This document shows, one piece after another, positions 16,156 through 24,797 of a stretch of 64,000 nucleotides of DNA (position 1 is the first letter of the stretch; every line of letters starts with the position of its first letter). Origin of the DNA: UBA2705 sp963977105. Its GTDB lineage: Bacteria; Pseudomonadota; Alphaproteobacteria; Micavibrionales; Micavibrionaceae. Under the pieces are notes generated by a model that worked only from the letters and a program-made list of their open reading frames with translations, was not told where the DNA came from and searched no databases. The translations under genes and the position numbers were made by a program. The stretch lies in NCBI GenBank assembly GCA_963977105.1, contig CAXBNI010000001.1:1116001-1180000 (forward strand), in the 5' to 3' direction.

Positions 16156-17331
16156 TTATTCAACAATCTTCGCAACAACGCCCGCGCCAACTGTACGGCC
16201 ACCTTCACGGATCGCAAAACGTAGACCTTCGTCCATTGCGATTGGCGCAATAAGCTGAACGATCATTTTTGCATTATCACCAGGCATAATCATTTCAACG
16301 CCTTCTGGAAGGATGATTTCGCCAGTTACGTCCGTTGTACGGAAGTAAAATTGTGGGCGGTAATTTGCGAAGAATGGTGTGTGACGACCGCCTTCATCTT
16401 TTGACAAGATGTAAGCTTCTGCTTCAAATTTAGCGTGTGGCTTAATTGAACCAGGCTTACAAAGGACCTGACCACGCTCAACTTCTTCACGTTTCGTACC
16501 ACGAAGAAGAACACCAACGTTATCGCCAGCTTGACCCGAGTCAAGAAGCTTACGGAACATTTCAACGCCAGTACAGATTGTTTTTTGTGTATCTTTGATA
16601 CCAACAATTTCAATCTCGTCGCCAACGTTAACAACGCCTTGTTCAATACGACCAGTAACAACTGTACCACGGCCAGAAATTGAGAACACGTCTTCGATAG
16701 GCATCAAGAAAGGCTTGTCGACAGGACGATCTGGTGTTGGGATATATTCGTCAACAGCAGCCATTAATTCGCGAATTTTGTTTTCGCCAATCTCTGGGTC
16801 GCGACCTTCCATTGCAGCCAAAGCTGAACCTGAAATGATCGGCATATCGTCGCCAGGGAAATCGTAAGAAGAAAGAAGTTCACGAATTTCCATTTCAACA
16901 AGCTCAAGAAGCTCTTCGTCATCAACTTGGTCAACTTTGTTCATGAAAACAACCAAAGCAGGAACACCAACTTGGCGTGCAAGAAGGATGTGTTCACGTG
17001 TTTGTGGCATTGGGCCATCAGCTGCGTTAACAACCAAGATACCGCCATCCATTTGCGCCGCGCCGGTGATCATATTTTTCACATAATCAGCGTGCCCTGG
17101 GCAATCAACGTGAGCATAGTGACGTGCTTCTGTTTCATATTCAACGTGCGCTGTTGAAATTGTGATACCGCGTTCACGCTCTTCAGGAGCACCATCAATA
17201 TCAGCGTAAGCTTTGAAATCACCAAAATATTTTGTGATCGCTGCTGTTAGTGTTGTTTTACCGTGGTCAACGTGACCGATTGTGCCGATGTTTACATGCG
17301 GCTTATTTCTTTCGAACTTTTCCTTAGACAT
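16156..17331 (-). CDS. tuf: Elongation factor Tu
   Basis: GTPase that delivers aminoacyl-tRNA to the ribosomal A site. The G motifs are visible: GHVDHGKT (residues 19-26), the effector region with RGITI, DCPGH, and NKVD; domains 2 and 3 follow with GRGTVVTGRIEQG and the C-terminal RTVGAGVVAKIVE. Length 391, slightly shorter than the usual 394-396. Only this copy is in the window; many Alphaproteobacteria carry a second elsewhere. It lies between fusA and rpsJ, so the str and S10 clusters are continuous. Confidence 0.99.
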   Translation of the reverse strand: MSKEKFERNKPHVNIGTIGHVDHGKTTLTAAITKYFGDFKAYADIDGAPEERERGITISTAHVEYETEARHYAHVDCPGHADYVKNMITGAAQMDGGILVVNAADGPMPQTREHILLARQVGVPALVVFMNKVDQVDDEELLELVEMEIRELLSSYDFPGDDMPIISGSALAAMEGRDPEIGENKIRELMAAVDEYIPTPDRPVDKPFLMPIEDVFSISGRGTVVTGRIEQGVVNVGDEIEIVGIKDTQKTICTGVEMFRKLLDSGQAGDNVGVLLRGTKREEVERGQVLCKPGSIKPHAKFEAEAYILSKDEGGRHTPFFANYRPQFYFRTTDVTGEIILPEGVEMIMPGDNAKMIVQLIAPIAMDEGLRFAIREGGRTVGAGVVAKIVE

Positions 17332-17368
17332 TTTATATTCTCCTTATAAGTCTTAATTCTTTTGCGTA

Positions 17369-19477
17369 TTACGCGTTTAATTTTTCTTTTACTTCCTCAG
17401 CAATCGCATTCGGCACAGCTTCATAACGGTCAAAGACCATTGTAAATTGTGCGCGACCAGATGATAGCGAACGAAGTGTATTAATGTAACCGAACATATT
17501 TGCAAGCGGCACTGCGGCTGTAACAATTTTCGCTACGCCACGGTCTTCCATAGAAGACACCTGACCACGACGAGAGTTAAGATCGCCAATGATGTCACCC
17601 ATATATTCTTCAGGTGTAACAACCTCAACCTTCATTAAAGGCTCAAGAAGTTGAGGCCCAGCTGCAGCCATACCCTCTTTGAACGCTGAACGTGCAGCAA
17701 TTTCAAAGGCCATGACAGAGGAGTCAACATCGTGGTAACCACCATCAACAAGACGTACTTTAAAGTCAATAACTGGGAAACCAGCAATAATGCCTGCATC
17801 TTTTGCAGTATCAAGACCTTTTTGAACGCCCGGGATGTATTCCTTAGGAACAGAGCCGCCAACGACTTCACTTTCAAACACAAAACCACAATCAGCTTCA
17901 CCCGGTGAGAACACCAAGTCAATTTTCGCAAATTGACCAGAACCACCTGATTGTTTTTTGTGCGTGTAAGAAATCTCAGCTTCTTTTGTGATCGTCTCAC
18001 GGTAAGCAACCTGAGGCGCGCCAATATTTGCTTCAACCTTAAATTCACGTCTCATACGATCAATCAAGATATCCAAGTGAAGCTCACCCATACCCTTCAT
18101 GATTGTTTGGCCACTTTCGTGATCAACAGAAACCTGGAAAGATGGATCCTCAGCAGATAGACGCTGAAGTGCTTGTGACATCTTCTCTTGGTCAGCTTTT
18201 GTTTTCGGCTCAACCGCGATCTCAATAACAGGATCAGGGAAAATCATACGCTCCAGAACAACAGGGTGTTCTTTCACACACAAAGTATCACCTGTCGTTG
18301 AATCTTTCAAACCAACAAGGGCAACAATATCACCCGCATGAGCTTCTTTGATTTCTTCACGAGAGTTTGAATGCATAAGAAGCATACGGCCGATACGCTC
18401 ACGCTTACCTTTTACAGTATTTTCAACGTAAGATCCCGCCTCTAGCGTACCAGAGTAGATACGCGCAAATGTTAGTGATCCAACAAAAGGGTCGTTCATG
18501 ATTTTGAAAGCCAGCGCAGAAAACGGCGCGTCATCTTTCGGTTCACGGTTTTCAACTTCTTCAGAATCAACCTTGTTACCCTTAATCGCACCAACATCAG
18601 TCGGGCTCGGAAGGTAGTCAACAACAGCATCAAGCAGAGGCTGAACACCTTTATTTTTAAACGCCGTACCACAAAGAACAGGAACCCAAATATTATTCAG
18701 TGTCGCCTTACGGATACACGCCTTTAACGTCGCCATATCAGGCTCTGTACCATCAAGGTAAGCTTCCATCGCCGCTTCATCTTGCTCAACAGCGTGCTCA
18801 ACAAGTAATTCACGATACTCAGCAGCTTTATCAGCAAGCTCAGCAGGGATTTCTTCCTCATGGAATGTCGCGCCAAGTGTTTCAGCGTCCCAAATGATCG
18901 CCTTCATTTTCACAAGGTCAATTAAGCCCAAGTAATCATTTTCAGCACCGATAGGAAGCTGAAGCGGAACAGGTGTTGCGCCGAAACGCTCTTTAATCAT
19001 CTTGAGGCAGTTATAAAAATCTGCGCCGATTTTATCCATCTTATTCACAAAGATAATACGCGGAACATTATATTTATCAGCCTGACGCCACACAGTTTCT
19101 GTCTGCGGCTCAACGCCAGCATTCGCATCAAGAACAGTTACCGCACCATCGAGTACGCGCAATGAACGCTCAACTTCAATTGTGAAATCAACGTGCCCTG
19201 GAGTGTCAATAATATTGAAACGGAGCTTTTTACCAGCAGCAGGACCATCAGCAGGGCCGTCCCAGTAAGTTGTTGTCGCAGCAGATGTGATTGTAATACC
19301 GCGCTCTTGCTCTTGCTCCATCCAGTCCATAGTGGCCGCGCCATCATGCACTTCACCAATTTTGTGTGACTTACCAGTATAGTAAAGAATACGCTCAGTT
19401 GTCGTAGTCTTACCCGCATCAATATGCGCCATAATACCAAAGTTACGGTAATGCTCAATTGGGGTTTCGCGTGTCAT
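17369..19477 (-). CDS. fusA: Elongation factor G
   Basis: GTPase that drives translocation of tRNA and mRNA. The 702 residues carry NFGIMAHIDAGKTTTTERIL (P-loop near residue 20), RGITITSAATT, DTPGHVDFT and NKMD, then the domain II-V signatures including GMGELHLDILIDRMRREF and SRRGQVSSMEDRG near the C-terminus. It is the translational form adjacent to rpsG and tuf, not a duplicate EF-G2. A stem-loop lies in the rpsG-fusA spacer. Confidence 0.99.
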   Translation of the reverse strand: MTRETPIEHYRNFGIMAHIDAGKTTTTERILYYTGKSHKIGEVHDGAATMDWMEQEQERGITITSAATTTYWDGPADGPAAGKKLRFNIIDTPGHVDFTIEVERSLRVLDGAVTVLDANAGVEPQTETVWRQADKYNVPRIIFVNKMDKIGADFYNCLKMIKERFGATPVPLQLPIGAENDYLGLIDLVKMKAIIWDAETLGATFHEEEIPAELADKAAEYRELLVEHAVEQDEAAMEAYLDGTEPDMATLKACIRKATLNNIWVPVLCGTAFKNKGVQPLLDAVVDYLPSPTDVGAIKGNKVDSEEVENREPKDDAPFSALAFKIMNDPFVGSLTFARIYSGTLEAGSYVENTVKGKRERIGRMLLMHSNSREEIKEAHAGDIVALVGLKDSTTGDTLCVKEHPVVLERMIFPDPVIEIAVEPKTKADQEKMSQALQRLSAEDPSFQVSVDHESGQTIMKGMGELHLDILIDRMRREFKVEANIGAPQVAYRETITKEAEISYTHKKQSGGSGQFAKIDLVFSPGEADCGFVFESEVVGGSVPKEYIPGVQKGLDTAKDAGIIAGFPVIDFKVRLVDGGYHDVDSSVMAFEIAARSAFKEGMAAAGPQLLEPLMKVEVVTPEEYMGDIIGDLNSRRGQVSSMEDRGVAKIVTAAVPLANMFGYINTLRSLSSGRAQFTMVFDRYEAVPNAIAEEVKEKLNA

Positions 19478-19514
19478 ATTTTTAAATCCTTAAAATCTTA
19501 TAACTTGTCCATAT

Positions 19515-19544
19515 TTTAGCCCGCTTAAAACTAAACGGGCTAAA
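19515..19544 (-). other. Stem-loop in the rpsG-fusA spacer
   Basis: TTTAGCCCG (19515-19523) and CGGGCTAAA (19536-19544) are perfect complements around a 12-base loop, a few bases after the rpsG stop. No T-run follows on the minus strand, so I do not call it a terminator. It may be an RNA protein-binding or processing element. Confidence 0.5.
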
Positions 19545-19550
19545 TAATCC

Positions 19551-20075
19551 CTACCAACGGTAATGTGCAAACGCTTTGTTTGCTTCTGCCATTTTATGCG
19601 TATCATCACGCTTTTTAGTGGCCGTACCGCGCTCGTTCGCTGCGTCAAGAAGCTCTCCAGCCAAACGTTGAGTCATTGTGTTTTCACTACGCTTACGCGC
19701 AGCGTCAATCAACCAACGAATTGAAAGCGCCTGTGCACGCTCAGAGCGAACCTCAACAGGAACCTGATAAGTAGCACCACCAACACGACGAGAACGGACC
19801 TCAAGGTGTGGACGTACTTTTTTCAGCGCCTTGCGGAAAACCAAAAGGCCTTTACCACCAGCAAGGTCTGAAACTTCTGCTTCCGCAGCCTCTTCAGCCA
19901 ACTCAACGTTAGCTGATTTAGCGTCTAATATCTCAAGCGCACCGTAAACGATACCTTCAGCTGTAGACTTCTTACCATCAAGCATCAAGTTATTGATGAA
20001 TTTTGATAGGATCAAATCTCCAAATCTTGGATCTGGTAGTATTTGACGTTTTTCTGCTCTATGACGACGAGACAT
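19551..20075 (-). CDS. rpsG: 30S ribosomal protein S7 with an acidic insertion
   Basis: S7 nucleates assembly of the 30S head and contacts E-site tRNA. Conserved ends are clear: QILPDPRFGDLILSKFINNL, MLDGKKSTAEGIVYGALEIL and VRSRRVGGATYQVPVEVR, ending KMAEANKAFAHYRW. Compared with the usual 156 residues this protein has 174; about 20 extra residues rich in Ala and Glu (roughly 55-76) are inserted between the second helix and the FRKALKKVRPHLEVRSRR block. First-to-second gene of the str cluster after rpsL. Confidence 0.97.
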   Translation of the reverse strand: MSRRHRAEKRQILPDPRFGDLILSKFINNLMLDGKKSTAEGIVYGALEILDAKSANVELAEEAAEAEVSDLAGGKGLLVFRKALKKVRPHLEVRSRRVGGATYQVPVEVRSERAQALSIRWLIDAARKRSENTMTQRLAGELLDAANERGTATKKRDDTHKMAEANKAFAHYRW

Positions 20076-20096
20076 ATCTTAAATCCTCTTAATTCT

Positions 20097-20480
20097 TTAT
20101 TTAGGACGCTTCACACCGTAACGAGAACGGGATTGCTTACGATCTTTAACACCTTGCGTATCCAGCGCGCCACGAACAACCGTGTAACGTACGCCAGGCA
20201 AATCCTTAACGCCGCCACCGCGGACAAGAACAACCGAGTGCTCTTGAAGGTTGTGACCTTCACCAGGGATATAACAAATAACTTCAAAACCTGTTGTCAA
20301 ACGGACCTTTGCAACTTTACGCAAAGCAGAGTTTGGCTTCTTAGGTGTTGTTGTATAAACACGAGTACACACACCACGACGTTGAGGACAACGCTTTAGT
20401 GCACGTGTTTTTTTAGCCTTCATGGCTTTTTTACCGCCGACTGCGCGCGGCTTACGAATCAATTGTTGAATAGTTGGCAT
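20097..20480 (-). CDS. rpsL: 30S ribosomal protein S12
   Basis: S12 is at the decoding centre and is the streptomycin-resistance locus. The start is ATG 20480 (MPTIQQLIRKPR, 127 residues) with AGAGG nine bases upstream; an ATG at 20504 exists but would cover the Shine-Dalgarno. The decoding loops TTPKKPNSALRKVAKVRL and GEGHNLQEHSVVLVRGG are intact, with the lysine of PKKPNS in its wild-type form. It heads the long ribosomal cluster; its likely promoter is at 20804-20832. Confidence 0.98.
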   Translation of the reverse strand: MPTIQQLIRKPRAVGGKKAMKAKKTRALKRCPQRRGVCTRVYTTTPKKPNSALRKVAKVRLTTGFEVICYIPGEGHNLQEHSVVLVRGGGVKDLPGVRYTVVRGALDTQGVKDRKQSRSRYGVKRPK

Positions 20481-20504
20481 ACGACCAAACCTCTTTTTCT
20501 TCAC

Positions 20505-20803
20505 TACAGTTCATTATACAGGATGAGAAGCTGAATGCAGGAAGAAGAGACGCCAACATAGTGTGACTTATATCTTAATCCGCAGAGCATCTAGCCGCCC
20601 AAAACAAAACCGACACCTTATAAGCAATTCTTGCAAACAACCTTAGGAGCCGGGCCAGATGTTGCGCTTAACTTCTAATGTGAAAATATTTTTCACCCTC
20701 AAGGAAATTAAGAACAACGAGCTGCGTTTAGACCATCAAATTCATTACTGAACTTAGTAACGGTGCGGCCTACAGCCAACCCATCCTTTTAATATGTGCG
20801 CGG
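20505..20803 (-). other. Long 5' leader of the str operon; no gene seen
   Basis: From the predicted start near 20797 to rpsL at 20480 the leader would be about 315 bases. No convincing reading frame, tRNA or known riboswitch was recognised. A minus-strand TATAAT at 20513-20518 without a good -35 could be a second, nearer start. Long leaders on ribosomal operons often carry autoregulatory RNA structures; none was identified here by eye. Confidence 0.4.
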
Positions 20804-20832
20804 AATATACGCAGCGACAAAACATTTGTCAA
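20804..20832 (-). promoter_or_regulatory. Strong sigma70-type promoter for the str operon
   Basis: Minus strand: consensus TTGACA (20827-20832), 17-base spacer, TATATT (20804-20809, five of six). It points toward rpsL and is the best promoter-like sequence upstream of the ribosomal block. Called from sequence only. Confidence 0.68.
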
Positions 20833-20986
20833 CCACTAATGTGCTTTTTTCACATTTTTAGAGTCATTTCATGCGCTTAGCCCCAAACCCACGTATTTTG
20901 CATTTATATCTCCAGTCTTCTCTTGCACCGCTTCATAGAGTAGCGCATCATTATATATAGACTTTATATACATAGGACACAAAACA

Positions 20987-23359
20987 TTGCCTGACATTTT
21001 TTCCAAAGACTTCACCGCCCCGACCGAGCAAGAGCTCCTCGACTTCATACGTTACTTTGGCGGCCCCGCTACCAAACGCGACGTCTGCAAAGGCTTTGGC
21101 GTTACAGGCGATGACCGCATAGATATAAAGAAGGGCCTCAAACTCCTAGAGAGCAAGAACCTCATTACAAAGCAAGGGGGCGCCTACACAATCCCCGACA
21201 CCCTCCCTGTTGTGACCACAATTGAAGTCTCCGAGATTGATATTGATGGTGATGAGATTGCCTTCCCAACAAAATGGGACGAAGACCTACAAGGCCCGAT
21301 GCCACGCATTGAAATCCGTCCAAACAAACACGGACACCCAACATTGAAAGAAGGCGACCAAGCCCTCGCTCGCCTGCACAAACTTTCTGACACTTTATAT
21401 GAAGCACGCATTATAAGGATAATCGATTCTCGCCGTGAACGCATTATGGGCATCTTAGAGAATCATAAGGACGGCATCGTTGTCAAACCCGTCGAAAAAA
21501 AGGCGCGCGACCTATATCTTGTAAACGCCAAGGACATGAAAGACGCCCAAATTGGTGACATTGTTCTTGCTGATCCCGTGGACGCTGTCGGCCTTCGCCA
21601 CAAAAAATGCAAAATCGTCGACGTTTTGGGCAATGAAAATGACACGAATATATTCAGCCTAATCTCTGCGCATGAATACAATTTAGCCCTCACCTTCCCC
21701 GATACCGTTTTAGACGCGACCGAAAGCATGAAAGTACCCCCTTTAAAAGGACGTACCGATTTACGCGATTATCCATTAGTCACAATTGACGGCGCCGATG
21801 CACGAGATTTTGATGATGCCGTCTTCGCTGAGCCCGACCCAGACCAAGGCCGCAACCCTGGTGGTTTCCACCTGATTGTTGCCATCGCCGACGTTGCTTA
21901 TTATGTCGAACATAATAAAGCCCTCGATAAAGAGGCGCTAAGGCGATCAAATTCAACATATTTCCCAGACCGCGTCATTCCGATGCTGCCAGAGCGCTTA
22001 TCAAATGACCTTTGCTCACTGCGCCCGAAAGAAGATCGCGCCTGCATGGCCGCGCACTTATATATAGACGCGGATGGTCAGCTAATAAAATACAATTTCG
22101 TACGCGGGCTGATGAAGTCCATCGCACGCCTGACTTACGAACAAGTACAGGCCGCGAAAGACGGGATTAAAGACGACACAACGTCCATGCTGATGGATGA
22201 CGTGATTAACCCGCTCTATGCAGCGTTTGGCATACTCAAAGCGGCACGTGATAAACGTGGTGCACTTGACCTTGAGCTGCCTGAGCGCCAAATCATGATC
22301 GACGATAAAGGCCGCATGAGCGGCGTACAGCGCCGATCACGCCTTGATGCGCACATGCTGATTGAAGAGTTTATGGTGCTCGCCAATGTCGCATCCGCAC
22401 TCGCCCTAGACAAAGGCAAGACACCAGGGCTATACCGTGTCCATGATATGCCCAAGCAAGAAAAGCTTGATAACGCGCGCAACTTCTTAGAGGGCTTCAA
22501 CCTGTCCCTCCCTAAGGGCAACAAACCGACACCCGGGAACTTAAATCAGATTTTGCGTAAAGCCAATGAAATGGAATACGCGCCACTTATTCACCAGACC
22601 ATATTACGCACCCAATCACAGGCAAATTATTCACCGCAGAATATTGGGCATTTTGGCTTAGCGCTAACGCATTACACACATTTCACATCACCCATTCGCC
22701 GTTATGCCGATTTAATCGTCCACCGCGCGCTTATTCGTGAGTTCAGCTTAGGGCCTGGCGGCTTAAAAGATGAAGAAAAAGTACGCCTTGACGAGATTGC
22801 GGATATTATATCTACCAACGAGCGCAAATCAATGAGCGCCGAGTATTCAACCATTGACCGCTTCGTTGCCAAATATATGGAAGATAAAGTTGGCGCAGAA
22901 TTTGAAGGGCGCATTAACGGCCTATCGCGCTTTGGTTTATTCGTCGCATTAAACGAAAGTGGCGCAGACGGCATTGTGCCCATTCGCACGCTGCCAGACG
23001 ACTTCTATATACATGACGAAGAACAACACGCCCTTATTGGCCGCAAATCGCGCCGCACATACCGCATGGGCGCAGCGATAACCGTGCGCTTAAAAGAAGC
23101 CCACGGCATGAGCGGATCGACCGTATTTGAAGTTGTTGGCTTAGATGGCGCAGACATACCAGGCTTTACAATGAAGCGCACCAGATCGCATAGCTACAAA
23201 AAAGGTAAGGGTGACTTTAAAGGCGGCAAAAAACATGGCGCTAAGCCGGCCGGCCCAAAAGCTGCCGACACAAAAGCTGATAATGGCTTTAGAAAGAAAA
23301 AGAAGAAGAAGAAAACAACGCCCAAGCACAAGCGCAACAAAAACAAGCCACACCCTTAA
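20987..23359 (+). CDS. rnr: Ribonuclease R
   Basis: 3'-to-5' exoribonuclease that degrades structured RNA, including rRNA fragments and tmRNA-tagged messages. The 790 residues run: N-terminal winged helix (residues about 12-70), cold-shock domains, the RNB domain with TIDGADARDFDDAV (catalytic aspartates 268, 274, 276, 277), the SPIRRYADLIVHR block, an S1 domain (about 640-725) and a lysine-rich C-terminal tail of about 50 residues. The start is TTG 20987 with AGGA about ten bases upstream. A second, aberrant RNB protein is encoded at 57873. Confidence 0.95.
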   Translation: MPDIFSKDFTAPTEQELLDFIRYFGGPATKRDVCKGFGVTGDDRIDIKKGLKLLESKNLITKQGGAYTIPDTLPVVTTIEVSEIDIDGDEIAFPTKWDEDLQGPMPRIEIRPNKHGHPTLKEGDQALARLHKLSDTLYEARIIRIIDSRRERIMGILENHKDGIVVKPVEKKARDLYLVNAKDMKDAQIGDIVLADPVDAVGLRHKKCKIVDVLGNENDTNIFSLISAHEYNLALTFPDTVLDATESMKVPPLKGRTDLRDYPLVTIDGADARDFDDAVFAEPDPDQGRNPGGFHLIVAIADVAYYVEHNKALDKEALRRSNSTYFPDRVIPMLPERLSNDLCSLRPKEDRACMAAHLYIDADGQLIKYNFVRGLMKSIARLTYEQVQAAKDGIKDDTTSMLMDDVINPLYAAFGILKAARDKRGALDLELPERQIMIDDKGRMSGVQRRSRLDAHMLIEEFMVLANVASALALDKGKTPGLYRVHDMPKQEKLDNARNFLEGFNLSLPKGNKPTPGNLNQILRKANEMEYAPLIHQTILRTQSQANYSPQNIGHFGLALTHYTHFTSPIRRYADLIVHRALIREFSLGPGGLKDEEKVRLDEIADIISTNERKSMSAEYSTIDRFVAKYMEDKVGAEFEGRINGLSRFGLFVALNESGADGIVPIRTLPDDFYIHDEEQHALIGRKSRRTYRMGAAITVRLKEAHGMSGSTVFEVVGLDGADIPGFTMKRTRSHSYKKGKGDFKGGKKHGAKPAGPKAADTKADNGFRKKKKKKKTTPKHKRNKNKPHP

Positions 23360-23362
23360 CGC

Positions 23363-23731
23363 TTAAGCCGGCGAAGCAAGCTCTAGACGTGCAGGCTTTT
23401 CTTCAGAAAACATATTGACCCAATCATAAGGGTGCATGTTACGCGGCAATCCATAACCCCATGGCCCAAGGCGCGGGCTATATTTTTGGGCATGCAGCAA
23501 GTCAGACTGGCTTTGGCGATCCATCTCAAAATCAATCACGCCGCTCCATAGCACCTGCGTGCGCGCAGCGTCATTAAACACCGTCAGGATATGGCCGCTT
23601 TTAAGCGGGTTCAGGCCATCATAGCCGTCCTTGCCATCTTCATGGACACTCCACAATGTGCCCTCCAAGCCCGTTTCATAGTAAGGCATCAACTTGCCTT
23701 CAATCACGTTTTCATTATCTGTTTTTGTCAT
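23363..23731 (-). CDS. Hypothetical protein, 122 residues
   Basis: Not recognised. A soluble, acidic small protein with many aromatic residues (for example GPWGYGLPRNMHPYDWVNMF), no signal peptide and no membrane segment. GGGGAGAA precedes the ATG, supporting translation. It converges on rnr with three bases between the stops. The DGLNPLKSGHILTVFNDAAR segment looks like a small beta-rich fold, but I cannot name a family. Confidence 0.7.
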   Translation of the reverse strand: MTKTDNENVIEGKLMPYYETGLEGTLWSVHEDGKDGYDGLNPLKSGHILTVFNDAARTQVLWSGVIDFEMDRQSQSDLLHAQKYSPRLGPWGYGLPRNMHPYDWVNMFSEEKPARLELASPA

Positions 23732-23814
23732 GATTTATTCTCCCCATTTTCGCCATATTAAACAAGCCATAGAAAAAATCAATCTTCGCGGCGGTGCAAA
23801 CGTAAAAAACTTTC

Positions 23815-23842
23815 TTGACATAGCCTAAAAAACGGCTATTGT
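23815..23842 (+). promoter_or_regulatory. Promoter for rpmG
   Basis: Consensus TTGACA (23815-23820), 16-base spacer and TATTGT (23837-23842). It lies about 90 bases upstream of the L33 start in the only sizeable gap before it. Confidence 0.55.
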
Positions 23843-23933
23843 GCGCATCTGAATTATTTATTCGCTTACGGGGCAACTGTGCGCGATAGACAACGAATTA
23901 CAACCTATTAAGTAAGTAGAAAAGGTAAGAACC

Positions 23934-24161
23934 ATGGCAAAAAAAGGCGCAGTTGAAAAGATCCGTCTTGTAAGCACAGGAACAAATGCTAAAGGCAATC
24001 CTACAGGCTTCACGTATTACATTAAGAAAAACGTTCGTAACATTACGGAAAAAATGAAGTTGCGTAAGTACGATCCACGTGCTCTTAACGCTGAAACAGG
24101 CAAACCTGGTATGCATGTTGATTTCGTAGAAAAGAAAATGCCACCTTCAAAAAAGAACTAG
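23934..24161 (+). CDS. rpmG: 50S ribosomal protein L33, enlarged
   Basis: L33 is a small 50S protein near the E site. The core is clear (AKKGAVEKIRLVSTGTN; TYYIKKNVRNITEKMKLRKY; HVDFVEKKMPPSKKN), without the zinc cysteines of some forms. Typical length is about 55; here it is 75, from insertions around residues 17-25 and 54-60 (GKPG region). Monocistronic, between its own promoter and a terminator at 24214-24243. AAAGGTAAG precedes the ATG. Confidence 0.93.
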   Translation: MAKKGAVEKIRLVSTGTNAKGNPTGFTYYIKKNVRNITEKMKLRKYDPRALNAETGKPGMHVDFVEKKMPPSKKN

Positions 24162-24213
24162 GCAAAGAAAAGCTGAGTACAAGACTACTCAGGTATTTCT
24201 ACAAGGAATTTTT

Positions 24214-24243
24214 AAAAAGCGCTCACATTTTTGGGCGCTTTTT
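24214..24243 (+). terminator. Rho-independent terminator after rpmG
   Basis: AAAAAGCGC (24214-24222) and GCGCTTTTT (24235-24243) form a stem with a 12-base loop; the 3' arm ends in five T. Confidence 0.8.
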
Positions 24244-24292
24244 GCTATAAAGATAATAATAAGAATAAGACCTAAGGAAGAGTATCTAGATC

Positions 24293-24790
24293 ATGCGCAA
24301 TATTTTTATTCTTCGCCACTGCGAATATGATGACCGCTCAGGACCCGGCCCTAATTTTGACTGCCACCTGTCTGATGAAGGCACTGCGCACGCCCTCACA
24401 ATTGGCGCGAAGATGCTGCAAAATAATATTCAGCCTGATCTTATTTATTGTTCTGGTGCGAAGCGCACGCGCGAGACCTTGTCGGCCTTGCTGCAAACTA
24501 TTGACGCGCCAAAGATCATTTATAGTGATGATATATACGGCTGCATGCCCGGTGAGCTGCTTGAACTTATTCAAGGCAGCGCTGAGACCTATAAAAACAT
24601 TATGATCCTCGGCCATAACCCAGCCATGCACGGCATTGTCCAGATTCTTGGGCAGAATAGCGAAGCTAAATATTTGAAAGATATTGCCTATTATTATGGC
24701 GCAGGTACATTGTGCCACTTTAGCTGTAACACCGCCCTATGGTCTGAGGCCAACCCTGCAAATTGCACGATTACCGCGCTACATACATAA
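24293..24790 (+). CDS. SixA-like histidine phosphatase
   Basis: Member of the histidine phosphatase (RHG) superfamily, closest in layout to SixA, which dephosphorylates phosphohistidine on signalling or PTS proteins. Visible: the N-terminal strand FILRHCEYDD with the catalytic Arg-His pair (residues 8-9; the usual third Gly/Ala is Cys), CSGAKRTRETLSAL with conserved arginine, and the late GHNPAMHGI motif with the second catalytic histidine. Length 165 fits SixA. The exact substrate is unknown. The gene appears to be single. Confidence 0.82.
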   Translation: MRNIFILRHCEYDDRSGPGPNFDCHLSDEGTAHALTIGAKMLQNNIQPDLIYCSGAKRTRETLSALLQTIDAPKIIYSDDIYGCMPGELLELIQGSAETYKNIMILGHNPAMHGIVQILGQNSEAKYLKDIAYYYGAGTLCHFSCNTALWSEANPANCTITALHT

Positions 24791-24797
24791 AGTCAGT

